In this document: piece by piece, positions 14,941 to 23,094 of the stretch
How positions within the stretch are numbered: position 1 is the stretch's first letter
How the letters are laid out: each line of letters begins with the position of its first letter
Source: an uncultured Clostridia bacterium
Lineage (GTDB): Bacteria > Bacillota > Clostridia > Christensenellales > CAG-917
Direction of reading: 5' to 3'
Length of the DNA: 64,000 nucleotides
Assembly: GCA_934233745.1 (NCBI GenBank)
Contig: CAKQGN010000007.1
Span: 14,971 to 78,970, forward strand
Notes under the pieces: model-generated
What the model was told of the DNA's origin: nothing
The model's database searches: none
Seen by the model: the letters and a program-made list of their open reading frames with translations, nothing else
Made by a program: the position numbers and the translations under genes

Positions 14941-15304
14941 GGGGGTGTTCTGGATTCGACATTCGGTTTGATGCGGGATAAGCACGTCGTAGGCTCGGCT
15001 ACGTTAAAACGGAACGTTAAAATTAAACGCAAAAAACAATCAAAAGAGCTCCTCTATGGAGTTCGCTCTTGCTGCATAATTTAGTCGGCACGTCGACCTG
15101 AGGTTTTCTGTTCCCTCAGCAATCGGCGTCAGAAAAACAGACAACGCAATCCGAGTTCTCGGTAGGATTGTTGTTATTACGAGATCATCGAAGCAAGGTT
15201 TGTAGGTGAACCGAAGCAAGAAAAATTTTAATCACCGACTAAACGTGTAGAAAGTGCCGAGGACGGTCGGGTGGACCGGGGTTCAAATCCCCGCACTTCC
15301 ACCA
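14941..15304 (+). ncRNA. ssrA: tmRNA (transfer-messenger RNA)
   Basis: A 364-base tmRNA that rescues stalled ribosomes with SmpB. The 5' end GGGGGTGTTCTGGATTCGAC pairs through a 7-bp acceptor stem (two G-U pairs) with CACTTCC at the 3' end; CCA is encoded. The T arm GGGGTTCAAATCCCC is at 15279-15293. The tag frame runs from the GCA resume codon at 15029 to TAA at 15077-15079 and encodes AKNNQKSSSMEFALAA, with the ALAA end that proteases recognise. The last 21 bases (15284-15304) recur exactly at 15476-15496 and in altered form at 15645-15664. Confidence 0.97.
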
Positions 15305-15312
15305 CAAAAAAG

Positions 15313-15343
15313 ACAAGTTGAACCCTGTTCGACTTGTTTTTTT
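15313..15343 (+). terminator. tmRNA terminator
   Basis: ACAAGTTGAAC-CCT-GTTCGACTTGT (11 bp, one U-G pair) is followed by seven T starting 8 bases after the tmRNA CCA end. Confidence 0.85.
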
Positions 15344-15345
15344 AT

Positions 15346-15500
15346 ACTTTTTATGCGGGGATTTTGCACGATTTCATCGTGCCGTTGCTCTGCAACGTGA
15401 ACCCCGTACTTCGGGCTGACGCTTCGCTTTGCAAATAAATTTGCACGCTTGCTATTACGCAAACTGCGTTTGCTACAAATCCCCGCACTTCCACCAGAAA
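15346..15500 (+). repeat. Insert of mini-hairpins ending in an exact copy of the tmRNA 3' end
   Basis: Between the tmRNA terminator and 15475 lie several short hairpins (GCACGAT/ATCGTGC, GTTGC/GCAAC, GCAAAT/ATTTGC). The insert ends with a 21-base exact copy of the tmRNA 3' end including CCA (15476-15496). This looks like an attachment-site copy left by an element that used ssrA, or a slipped duplication. No reading frame is supported here. Confidence 0.7.
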
Positions 15501-15503
15501 TGT

Positions 15504-15530
15504 AAAAACCGCGTATCTAACGCGGTTTTT
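15504..15530 (+). terminator. Terminator-like hairpin after the second tmRNA 3' end copy
   Basis: AAAAACCGCG-TATCTAA-CGCGGTTTTT is a 10-bp stem with a T tail. Its centre resembles the terminator at 14823-14849. Confidence 0.7.
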
Positions 15531-15644
15531 CATTTTGGTAAGAATGCGTGGATTATGCAATTTTGACAAAATCGCATCATGGCTGTGCCGAGTGAACCCC
15601 TCTCGGCTGCACGCGATTGACCCTCGGTAACAATCGCTGTAAGG

Positions 15645-15703
15645 CAAATCCTGCACTTTCACCACAAAGAAAACAAGTCGAACCCTGTTCGACTTGTTTT
15701 CTA
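15645..15703 (+). repeat. Third, diverged copy of the tmRNA 3' end plus its terminator
   Basis: 15645-15703 matches 15284-15343 with scattered changes: CAAATCC, TGCACTT and CACCACAAA, then a perfect 11-bp hairpin ACAAGTCGAAC-CCT-GTTCGACTTGT (15673-15697). The U-G pair of the original is G-C here. It has T-rich ends on both strands and so may also terminate the minus-strand M20 peptidase gene at 15797. Confidence 0.75.
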
Positions 15704-15796
15704 TTATGACATATCGTTTCGTTCTTGCAAAACCTTATACAAAACCGTCGTTTTGCACGGCGGTTTTGTGGTTTCATCGCATTAGATGCTCGAAAA

Positions 15797-17206
15797 TCAC
15801 TTGTTCATCACTTCAAGACATTGTGCAAAGAACTTGGTTGCGGTTTCCATTGCGTCGATGCTCACACGCTCGTTGATTGCGTGAATACGCTTTTGGTCGT
15901 CAAGCGTCATAAGGAACGGCGTAAAGCGATAGATATTGTCACACACGTCGCCGTAGTAGCGGCTGTCGCTGTTGGCGATGAACATATACGGCGCAGTAAC
16001 CATTGTCGGGAAAATCTGCTTGATTGCGACATTGAGGTCATGCCACGGCTTGACGTCTATTGGCGAAACTACCGTTGCTTCCGTACCGTTGCCGTGTCTT
16101 TCGACTTTTACGTCTTTGCCGAGAAGTTTTTGCGTATATTCAAGCACTTCGTCGCTTGAAACGCCTGTGATGATACGCGTATTGATATTTGCGCTCACCT
16201 TGGGCGGAATGACGTTTTCCGCATCGCTTCCGTGGAGCATAGTTTGCGCAAAAGTGGTTGATATAAGCGAGTTTGTGAGCGGTATTTTTTTGAACACTAA
16301 TTTTAGAAGCGGACTCAAAATATCCCGATTGACCAAAATAAATCTGAACGGAAATTTGACATGCGGAGCGATGAGTTTGAATGTTTGCTTTGTTGCGGGC
16401 GTCCACTTGCTCGGCATCGGGTGCTTGTCGAGTTTGACAAGAGCTTTGCCAAGAATTGCCGCTGCCGACGGTTTTGAGGGATTTGACGCATGCCCTCCTG
16501 CTTTTTCCACGGTGAGCGTCATGTTCATATTGCCCTTTTCACATGTTGCGATAAGTCCGAACAGTTTGTCCTCCCCTATCATCTTTCCGTCAATAATCGT
16601 GCCGCCCTCGTCAATGATGTATTCCAAACGAATATTTTGTTTTTTGAACCACTCGCAGATATGCGCCGCTCCCTCCTCTGTCCACGCTTCCTCATCGTGT
16701 CCGAAACAAAAATACACGTCGCGTTCGGGTTGCCACCCCTCAGAAAGCAGTTTTTCCGCCGCTTCGAGAAGAGATATCATCGTGCCTTTCATATCCTGCG
16801 TGCCGCGTCCCCAAACGAAGCCCCCGTCTATCGTTCCTCCGAAAGGTTCGTAATCCCAACCTTCCTTAGGTGCAGGGACAACATCTTGGTGAGCAAGAAA
16901 TGCGCCCGGAAGCAAAGACGGATCTTTGCCTTTGAAACGATAAACCAGGCTATAATTGTTTATAACCGTCTTTTCTGCCGTCTTGTGAATGAGCGGATAA
17001 GTTTTTTCAAGCCAAGCGTGATAATCCACAAAAGGCTTGTCTATGCCCTCAAATTCACCTACCATGGAAACAGTCGGGATTTTAACCGCCTCCGAAAGAT
17101 GTTGCGCGATAAGATTTTTGTCGAATTCTTTTGCCGTATACTCGCCCGCATCGATTTCTTTGGGTTTGCACAAAAGCGTGCGAATGATCATTGTTGTAAG
17201 CAACAT
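15797..17206 (-). CDS. M20-family metallopeptidase
   Basis: A 469-residue zinc peptidase of the M20/M25/M40 group, closest in look to the PM20D1/carboxypeptidase S branch. Seen: AFLAHQDVVPAP with the first metal histidine and aspartate, GFVWGRGTQDMKG with the bridging aspartate, CFGHDEEAWTEEGA with the catalytic glutamate pair, and a dimerisation domain with GGHASNPSKPSAAA. All catalytic residues are present. A strong AAGGAG ribosome site precedes the ATG at 17206. A hydrophobic start (MLLTTMIIRTLL) is short for a membrane anchor, so it is probably cytoplasmic. The substrate is a peptide or N-acyl amino acid; which one is unknown. Confidence 0.9.
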   Translation of the reverse strand: MLLTTMIIRTLLCKPKEIDAGEYTAKEFDKNLIAQHLSEAVKIPTVSMVGEFEGIDKPFVDYHAWLEKTYPLIHKTAEKTVINNYSLVYRFKGKDPSLLPGAFLAHQDVVPAPKEGWDYEPFGGTIDGGFVWGRGTQDMKGTMISLLEAAEKLLSEGWQPERDVYFCFGHDEEAWTEEGAAHICEWFKKQNIRLEYIIDEGGTIIDGKMIGEDKLFGLIATCEKGNMNMTLTVEKAGGHASNPSKPSAAAILGKALVKLDKHPMPSKWTPATKQTFKLIAPHVKFPFRFILVNRDILSPLLKLVFKKIPLTNSLISTTFAQTMLHGSDAENVIPPKVSANINTRIITGVSSDEVLEYTQKLLGKDVKVERHGNGTEATVVSPIDVKPWHDLNVAIKQIFPTMVTAPYMFIANSDSRYYGDVCDNIYRFTPFLMTLDDQKRIHAINERVSIDAMETATKFFAQCLEVMNK

Positions 17207-17341
17207 AATGATTCTCCTTTGTCTATTTACATATAAATATCATAGTACTCATTGCTCCGTTTTGCAAGACCGAATATGGTTTTCGCTTTGCATTTTTACA
17301 ATTTGTTTTTTTTGTGCAAAAGTTCGCTAAAAATGCCAAAT

Positions 17342-17371
17342 TTGACATCTTGGCATAATGTATGATAAAAT
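17342..17371 (+). promoter_or_regulatory. Promoter of the 17.4 kb lipoprotein gene
   Basis: A consensus TTGACA at 17342-17347, an 18-base spacer and TAAAAT. GGAGG lies 8 bases before the ATG. Confidence 0.65.
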
Positions 17372-17398
17372 AATATTAGTTCTAACCGGAGGTTTAAT

Positions 17399-18313
17399 AT
17401 GAAAAACAAAGCGATTCTTTTAATTGCAACAATACTGCTATCCCTTCTTCTCGGGTTGGTACTGGTTGCTTGCAACCCCGGCAAAATGGAAGATATTGTC
17501 GGAACGTATCAGCTTGTCGCCGACACATACACCGAGTATGAACAAGAAACGGTGGACAAAATCGCCGCCTACGGCAAGGAATCATACCTCGTTGTTACAG
17601 GCAAAGAAAAAGGATATTATGTTTACAAAGACAACGACACGGCGGCTTATGCAAGAGAGATTAAACTGGAATACACCACAAATGACGAAAACAATGTTTC
17701 ATTGGTGACTTATGTATTGGATGTTGGCGAAAAACCGCGTTCATTCCATGTCGACGTAAAAAAAGACAAATACCTCATCTCTCGTTGGCCGTCTGCAACC
17801 AAAATTATCGCGGCATACAACATCGAATACAAAAAGGTGAGCAACGCGACAGACCTTTCCGCCGTCAAAAAGATTTACGGCGAATTGCCCGTGTTCGGCT
17901 ATAACTTATACAAATTCAACTCGTTTTTCTGCGCCGAACTTACCAACGGTCATCAAGAGAATTTCAGCGATTACATCTACAAATACTACGATGTTAATTC
18001 CGCAAACTGCACCGCCACTCTGTATTATGCCGAAAAATCCGATCAAAAGCCCGTCGTCGTAAAAAATTTGCCTGTCAATTTCGAGCGCAATCAGGAAAAC
18101 GATGAACTCATAAAAGTGACAATAGGCGACGTCGAATACGATCTTACAAGCGGAGTACCCGCCAGAGAAGTCAAAGTCAATGTCAGCGGCGAAGAGGTTG
18201 ACGGAAAAGAAGAACTTGGTTGGTTTGACATTTCGCAAACCGAATACAAAGATTACGCCTCGTTGTTCCAAAGCCTCATCGACAAATATGTTGCGTCCTT
18301 GCAGCAATCATAA
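17399..18313 (+). CDS. Lipoprotein of unknown function
   Basis: A 304-residue predicted lipoprotein. The signal peptide MKNKAILLIATILLSLLLGL ends in lipobox LVAC with cysteine 25. The mature part starts MEDIVGTYQLVADTYTEYEQ, a phrase typical of small extracellular barrel domains in gut Clostridia lipoproteins, and is rich in Tyr, Asp and Lys. No catalytic motif is seen. Single-gene unit with its own promoter and terminator. It resembles the 304-residue lipoprotein at 47467 in length and plan but not clearly in sequence. Confidence 0.82.
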   Translation: MKNKAILLIATILLSLLLGLVLVACNPGKMEDIVGTYQLVADTYTEYEQETVDKIAAYGKESYLVVTGKEKGYYVYKDNDTAAYAREIKLEYTTNDENNVSLVTYVLDVGEKPRSFHVDVKKDKYLISRWPSATKIIAAYNIEYKKVSNATDLSAVKKIYGELPVFGYNLYKFNSFFCAELTNGHQENFSDYIYKYYDVNSANCTATLYYAEKSDQKPVVVKNLPVNFERNQENDELIKVTIGDVEYDLTSGVPAREVKVNVSGEEVDGKEELGWFDISQTEYKDYASLFQSLIDKYVASLQQS

Positions 18314-18372
18314 AAGCAAGCAATTTCTTGCTTTGGGGTACAAAATTAACCGCAGCGAACACTAAAACGAAG

Positions 18373-18404
18373 AAAAACACGAACTAATCATTCGTGTTTT
18401 TTTT
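18373..18404. terminator. Terminator between lipoprotein and sugar transferase genes
   Basis: AACACGAA-CTAATCA-TTCGTGTT with A-rich left and eight T right; it lies between convergent genes. Confidence 0.8.
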
Positions 18405-18431
18405 AACAAAACAGGGTGTTATTTTTTGAAA

Positions 18432-19163
18432 TCATTCCGCACCTTCCTGCCGAAAAGCAACGCCGATGGTTTTGAAAATAAGGTAGAGGTCGTAAAAGAA
18501 CCCGCGCTTGTTTTGGATATAATCGAGGTCCATATCGATGCGTTGCTCGATGGTGGTGTTGCTTCTGCCGTGCGTTTGCCACTCGCCCGTCAGACCTTGC
18601 GGAACGCTGAGACGCAACTTGTCTTTTTCCGTATATGAATCGTACTCTCTCACCGAACACGGACGAGGTCCGACAAAAGACATATCCCCTTTTAGAATGT
18701 TGAAAAGTTGGGGCAATTCGTCGATTGACGTTTTTCTCAAAAAGTTGCCGAGTTTGGTTATGCGAGGATCATTTTTTAACTTGAAATTGACCTCCCACTC
18801 GTCGTGGCGTTCCTTCAAAAGCTCGTTGAGTTTTTCGTCGGCATGCTCTTCCATGGAGCGGAATTTGTACAGTTTGAAGATTTTACCGCCCTTTCCCACT
18901 CTTTCGGAAGCATAAAAAGCGTGTCCTTTTGAGTCGATTTTGATTGCGATAGCCACAAAAATCATCGGGATTGCCAAAATGATTATGGCAAGAAAGGACG
19001 CAACGATATCGAACGCCCTTTTGAAAAACGGGTAAGCAAATATCTTTCTGACCTTGAAATCGTTGATAAACTGCTCGTCGTCAACTTTCTGTGTCGCAAG
19101 TGTATTATTCTCGCAATTCGGTGCGGATTTTATGTTTTTCGGGTTTTCGTCGTGCTTTTTCAA
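18432..19163 (-). CDS. Polyprenyl-phosphate sugar-1-phosphate transferase (WcaJ/WbaP C-domain type)
   Basis: A 243-residue enzyme that starts glycan assembly by moving a sugar 1-phosphate from a nucleotide sugar to undecaprenyl phosphate at the inner face of the membrane. Seen: one re-entrant membrane helix (about 50-72), the KRAFDIVAS entry motif, YKFRSM, RKTSIDELPQLFNILKGDMSFVGPRP and PGLTGEWQ, all diagnostic for the bacterial sugar transferase family. It lacks the four-helix N-terminal domain of full WbaP, as in PglC-sized members. The start is TTG at 19163 with GAGG upstream; no ATG fits. It lies at the edge of the polysaccharide locus. Confidence 0.93.
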   Translation of the reverse strand: MKKHDENPKNIKSAPNCENNTLATQKVDDEQFINDFKVRKIFAYPFFKRAFDIVASFLAIIILAIPMIFVAIAIKIDSKGHAFYASERVGKGGKIFKLYKFRSMEEHADEKLNELLKERHDEWEVNFKLKNDPRITKLGNFLRKTSIDELPQLFNILKGDMSFVGPRPCSVREYDSYTEKDKLRLSVPQGLTGEWQTHGRSNTTIEQRIDMDLDYIQNKRGFFYDLYLIFKTIGVAFRQEGAE

Positions 19164-19302
19164 TAGTTTAGTCCTCGTGCGCTATGCGCGTTTATACTAT
19201 TCTATATCTTTATTATATTTTCACATAGAGTTTAGCCGATTGAGGCGAAAAAGGCAAGCAAATTGCACCAAATACCATTTCTCGGCAAATAGCGACAGGA
19301 GA

Positions 19303-19331
19303 TTGCAAAATGTTTGCAAATACATTATAAT
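19303..19331 (+). promoter_or_regulatory. Promoter of the lipid kinase gene, abutting its start
   Basis: TTGCAA, a 17-base spacer and TATAAT at 19326-19331; the ATG is at 19340. A transcript start 6-8 bases after the -10 box leaves 1-4 bases of leader, and no ribosome site is present. Confidence 0.72.
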
Positions 19332-19339
19332 ATATAGTT

Positions 19340-20269
19340 ATGAGAAAGAATGTCGAAAAAACCAGCAGGAGCGCAACGCGTCAACCACGTTGCGTAATCG
19401 TGATAAACAGGCTGTCGGGCAACGGCAATCATGCCGACGAGCAAACGCTCAAAAGAGCGTTTGAGCGCGGCTATTCGGTTGACTTTTACTATATCACTCA
19501 AAAGCAGACGTTGAAAGATTTTTCGGCGTACGAGCGTATCGTGGTATGTGGCGGCGACGGCACTCTCAACGGCATACTCAACTCCAAAATGCGTGACGAC
19601 GTCGAAATCATCTATATGCCCTACGGCACTCTCAACGAGTTTTACAAAGGCGGAATCAAAGACAATCACTTTCTCAAAGATATTTGTTTTGCAAACGACT
19701 TGTATTTTTCATACGTTATGGCAGCAGGCATATTCACTCCGATAGGCTATTGCGTAAACGACAAGAAAAAGCGCAAATATAAGGCGCTTGCCTATATCTC
19801 ACACGTCGTGAAAGAATACAAAATTCACCGCATAAAAGCAAAGTTGACGACGCAAGATTATTGTGACGAGGGCGAATATTCGCTGATAATGGCAATCGAT
19901 TCACCTCGCTGTTTCGGATTTCGTTTCAACCGCCTTTTCAAAACAGATGACGGAATCATGCATCTTTTGACGATAAAAGCTCCGAAAAACAACGGCTTGA
20001 TCGGCAAAATCAAGATATTCTTCCCTCTTTTCAGAGCGTTTTTCATAGGTTTTCGCAAGCCCTATCACTCAAAGAATATGGAATTCAGACCATTTGACAC
20101 TCTGCAAATCTCTTTGAGCGAGGACGTGGACTTCGATATGGACGGCGAAAAAAAGACTTTGAGCGGCGATATAAATATGGGTATCACCCACTTTTCAAGG
20201 CCGATAACTATTCTCGGAAAAGCCGACTTGAAGAACCTCTATGCAACAAACAAAGACTCTGATCTTTAA
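19340..20269 (+). CDS. Diacylglycerol kinase-like lipid kinase (YegS/DgkB family)
   Basis: A 309-residue protein with the DAGK catalytic fold. Seen: IVINRLSGNG near residue 20, the nucleotide-binding VCGGDGTLNGIL near 70-81, and PYGTLNEFYKGG where most members have PxGTxNDxA. The second, beta-sandwich domain is present to the C-terminal FDMDGEKK, as in DgkB. Such enzymes phosphorylate diacylglycerol or related lipids at the membrane, and in Gram-positives recycle lipid from lipoteichoic acid synthesis. Next to a surface-glycan locus this fits lipid recycling, by inference. The mRNA appears to be leaderless or nearly so. Confidence 0.88.
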   Translation: MRKNVEKTSRSATRQPRCVIVINRLSGNGNHADEQTLKRAFERGYSVDFYYITQKQTLKDFSAYERIVVCGGDGTLNGILNSKMRDDVEIIYMPYGTLNEFYKGGIKDNHFLKDICFANDLYFSYVMAAGIFTPIGYCVNDKKKRKYKALAYISHVVKEYKIHRIKAKLTTQDYCDEGEYSLIMAIDSPRCFGFRFNRLFKTDDGIMHLLTIKAPKNNGLIGKIKIFFPLFRAFFIGFRKPYHSKNMEFRPFDTLQISLSEDVDFDMDGEKKTLSGDINMGITHFSRPITILGKADLKNLYATNKDSDL

Positions 20270-20293
20270 CAAATTATCCATAGCACTCTTGCG

Positions 20294-20322
20294 TTGACTT
20301 TAACTTTTATTTATTATATAAT
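20294..20322 (+). promoter_or_regulatory. Promoter of the polysaccharide ABC exporter genes
   Basis: TTGACT, a 17-base spacer and TATAAT, with a leader of about 55 bases to the permease ATG. Confidence 0.72.
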
Positions 20323-20382
20323 ATATTTATAGTTGTGGCTGTACGTAATAAAATATTGAAAAACGGTCACACTCGAATGTAA

Positions 20383-21213
20383 ATGGCGAAAAAACTAATT
20401 CTTCCCAAAAAAATCGTGCGTGCAAACGAATTGCAATTCAAAAAATCCATGGTGGTTTTGGGTTCTTTGGTTGGGAAAAACATCAAAAATCAATACAGGC
20501 GTTCTACACTTGGTATTCTGTGGACGGTTTTGAACCCTCTGCTCAATATGCTTGTGATGTCTTTTGTTTTCAGCAAAATTTTTGGCAGAAATTCAATCAA
20601 TATGGACTATCCCGTATACGTCTTGTCGGGAAATATCGTATTCTCTCTTATGAGAGCGTCGACCACTTCGTCGCTAACGTGCATTGTCGGAAATTACGAC
20701 CTGCTTACAAAGACGAGAATCCCGTATGCAGTTTTTCCGATTTCAAACGTACTGTCCTCGACGGTGAACTTTTTCTTTTCGCTGATTGCACTCGTCATCG
20801 TCATGCTCGTGAGAATGAGCGCAGGCGTGACTTTCCATTGGGAGATGTTGCTCATCATCTTTGCGTGGCTGCCGGGGATTCTGTTCTTCTCTGCCGGGAT
20901 CTCGTTCGTCCTATCGGTCGTATATGTCAGATTCAGAGATATCAAGCACCTTTACGGCGTGTTCCTGACGCTTTGGATGTACCTCACCCCCGTGTTCTAT
21001 TCAATCGAATCGCTCAAACTCGACAGCAAATATTTGGCTGTAATGCAATTCAACCCGATGTTACACTATTTGACGAGTTTTAGAGATTTGGTCAACGGCA
21101 CGATTCCGAGCGGAGAATCGTTCTTGATTTGCTACGGCGTCGGTCTGGGCTTTTTGGGTATCGGATACCTTATTTTCAGACTGTCGAGAAAGACACTCCT
21201 TTTGTATATTTAA
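20383..21213 (+). CDS. Polysaccharide ABC exporter, permease subunit (Wzm/TagG type)
   Basis: A 276-residue ABC-2 permease with six predicted membrane helices from about residue 40 to 270. The N-terminal KNIKNQYRRSTLGILWTVLNP is the typical amphipathic entry of Wzm/TagG proteins. It pairs with the ATPase encoded 12 bases downstream. Together they would move an undecaprenyl-linked polysaccharide or wall teichoic acid across the membrane; the neighbouring glycosyltransferases are the likely source of the cargo. No clear ribosome site precedes the ATG. Confidence 0.93.
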   Translation: MAKKLILPKKIVRANELQFKKSMVVLGSLVGKNIKNQYRRSTLGILWTVLNPLLNMLVMSFVFSKIFGRNSINMDYPVYVLSGNIVFSLMRASTTSSLTCIVGNYDLLTKTRIPYAVFPISNVLSSTVNFFFSLIALVIVMLVRMSAGVTFHWEMLLIIFAWLPGILFFSAGISFVLSVVYVRFRDIKHLYGVFLTLWMYLTPVFYSIESLKLDSKYLAVMQFNPMLHYLTSFRDLVNGTIPSGESFLICYGVGLGFLGIGYLIFRLSRKTLLLYI

Positions 21214-21225
21214 TATTTGACGATT

Positions 21226-22107
21226 ATGGAAGAGATAAAAGAACAAAACACCCAAACTGTGACAACAGAGCAAGTCGAGTCCTCGACTCAAACCGATTTG
21301 ACCGAGTTCGACGCATTCGAAAATCTCGGCGATTTTGATACAGACAAGGATATTTTGCTTGACGTATGCCACGTCGGCATGAAATTTAAGCTCCCCACCG
21401 AGCGCATTGACAATCTCAAAGAATTTTGCATCAAACTTGTAAAAGGACAACTGCACTATCAAAATTTCGTTGCACTCAAAGACATCACTTTCCAAGTGCG
21501 CAGAGGACAAAGCATCGGTCTTATCGGCAGAAACGGGGCGGGAAAATCCACCCTGCTCAAAATCATTTCCGGCATCATCGAGCCGACTGCCGGCTACGTG
21601 CAAACAAGAGGCAACATCGTTCCTCTTCTCAAACTCGGCGCAGGATTCGACTTCAACGCAACAGGTAGGGAAAATGTCTACCTAAACGGTGCGATGCTCG
21701 GTTTCTCAAGACGCGAAATGAAGAAAAAATACGACAGTATCGTCGCATTTGCAGAGCTTGAAAAGTTTATGAACGTTCCGCTCAAAAACTACTCGCAAGG
21801 CATGATTTCAAGGCTTGGTTTCGCAATTGCGGTTGATGTCAATCCCGACATTTTGCTTATTGACGAAATACTTGCCGTCGGCGATGCCGTTTTCCAAAAA
21901 AAATGTGCCGATAAAATCGACGAGCTTCGAAAGAACGGCACAACCTTTATCGTAGTCTCGCACAGCACATCGCAAATTCTGCGCCTGTGCCAGAATGCAA
22001 TTTATCTTAAAGACGGAAATGTCGTGAAATACGGCACTGCACAAGAAGTCGTTGCGGAGTATCAAAAAGACTGCTCTATTGCAGAACAAGCACAAAAAAA
22101 ACAATGA
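21226..22107 (+). CDS. Polysaccharide ABC exporter, ATPase subunit (Wzt/TagH type)
   Basis: A 293-residue ATPase. Seen: an acidic N-terminal lead of about 40 residues, then Walker A GRNGAGKST near residues 104-112, the Q-loop region, the signature YSQGM, Walker B ILLIDEILAVGD and the switch histidine in VVSHS. Members that read a cap sugar carry a C-terminal carbohydrate domain; this one stops right after the ATPase core, so it is of the TagH-short or unmodified-polymer type. ATG at 21226 is chosen over a TTG three codons upstream. A terminator follows. Confidence 0.93.
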   Translation: MEEIKEQNTQTVTTEQVESSTQTDLTEFDAFENLGDFDTDKDILLDVCHVGMKFKLPTERIDNLKEFCIKLVKGQLHYQNFVALKDITFQVRRGQSIGLIGRNGAGKSTLLKIISGIIEPTAGYVQTRGNIVPLLKLGAGFDFNATGRENVYLNGAMLGFSRREMKKKYDSIVAFAELEKFMNVPLKNYSQGMISRLGFAIAVDVNPDILLIDEILAVGDAVFQKKCADKIDELRKNGTTFIVVSHSTSQILRLCQNAIYLKDGNVVKYGTAQEVVAEYQKDCSIAEQAQKKQ

Positions 22108-22138
22108 TACCCCGATTTATAAAAATCACAAGATTCAA

Positions 22139-22160
22139 AAAACTGCCACACGGCAGTTTT
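22139..22160. terminator. Bidirectional terminator between exporter and glycosyltransferase operons
   Basis: AAAACTGCC-ACAC-GGCAGTTTT, a 9-bp stem with T tails on both strands, between convergent genes. Confidence 0.85.
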
Positions 22161-22185
22161 TCTTTTTCAAAATTTCAGTCAAGAT

Positions 22186-23094
22186 TCAATACGGTTTTCT
22201 TCGCAAACCTTTATACTTGTCATATTTTCTTTGCCGATATTTCAGCAAAACGCATCTTGGCGTAAACCATTCTACAAGCGGTTTTACACAATAGGCAAAC
22301 GACATCTTTTTGCCGAAATTCTCTTTTGTTTTCTTCACTGCCGCGCCAAAACTCTCCTTTTCGATTACGCACGTTACGGGAAGAAACAAACCTTTTTGTC
22401 CTTCGCTTTCCAAAAGCGTGATAAACGCTCCCGTAAGTCTTTCGGACACAAACATTCTGTCATTTCTGTTCGGCGTTCTTTTTTCAATCTCGAACAAAAT
22501 CGGGAAAATAACTTGACAGTACCTTTCAAACGTATCTCTTTTGAAAATGAAAGTATTGAAAAAATACGCTTTATCGCCTGCAAAATAACAGTTTTTTGCA
22601 CGCACGAGGTCGGGATACTTTTCGTCTATAATCTCGCTTGCAATAGTCAAATCGTCGCCGTGCGCTTTTTTGAAATTGTCCTCAACGGACTGTCTATACG
22701 CAGGCAGCGGCGAGATAAAATCATACTTTGCAAACATCTCGTCAAGCCGTCCGTCCGCAACGTTTATCTCGTCAAAAAACTTGTCCGAAAACCTCGAACG
22801 CTCGTTGTAAATCTTCGCGCCATCCGAAAAGGCAAGAAACCTACGGTAATGCACAAAGCCTACGACATCGGGGTTGCCAAGCTCAGGCAGATGTTTATAC
22901 ACCCAATATATTGCCGTCATCTCGTTGAAAACGGCATTTTTAACAGCAATATTGTCGCCTTCGTCGTCGCGCAAAAAATAGGCCGGAAACTCGTCTTTCC
23001 TATTTCCTACACAAATAGGAACGTATGGCGACGAAAAGAGTCGCTCGTCGATTTTGTCGGGGTCATGGCAAATCACAAAAATTTTCGCATTCAT
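22186..23094 (-). CDS. DUF4422-type capsular glycosyltransferase
   Basis: A 302-residue protein. The N-terminus MNAKIFVICHDPDKI, the ICVGNRKDEFPAYFLRDDEGDNIAVKN segment and EMTAIYWVYKHL...VGFVHYRRFL are the marks of the DUF4422 family, whose members are glycosyltransferases in capsule loci. Here HYRR near residue 82 and a C-terminal positively charged end are visible. It is the last gene of the minus-strand polysaccharide operon, overlaps the GT4 gene by ATGA and has a GGGGGTGAG ribosome site. Donor and acceptor sugars are unknown. Confidence 0.85.
   Translation of the reverse strand: MNAKIFVICHDPDKIDERLFSSPYVPICVGNRKDEFPAYFLRDDEGDNIAVKNAVFNEMTAIYWVYKHLPELGNPDVVGFVHYRRFLAFSDGAKIYNERSRFSDKFFDEINVADGRLDEMFAKYDFISPLPAYRQSVEDNFKKAHGDDLTIASEIIDEKYPDLVRAKNCYFAGDKAYFFNTFIFKRDTFERYCQVIFPILFEIEKRTPNRNDRMFVSERLTGAFITLLESEGQKGLFLPVTCVIEKESFGAAVKKTKENFGKKMSFAYCVKPLVEWFTPRCVLLKYRQRKYDKYKGLRRKPY

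Noticed and set aside
15346..15475. Small gene between the tmRNA copies
   Set aside because: Frames are short, lack ribosome sites and overlap a series of small hairpins.
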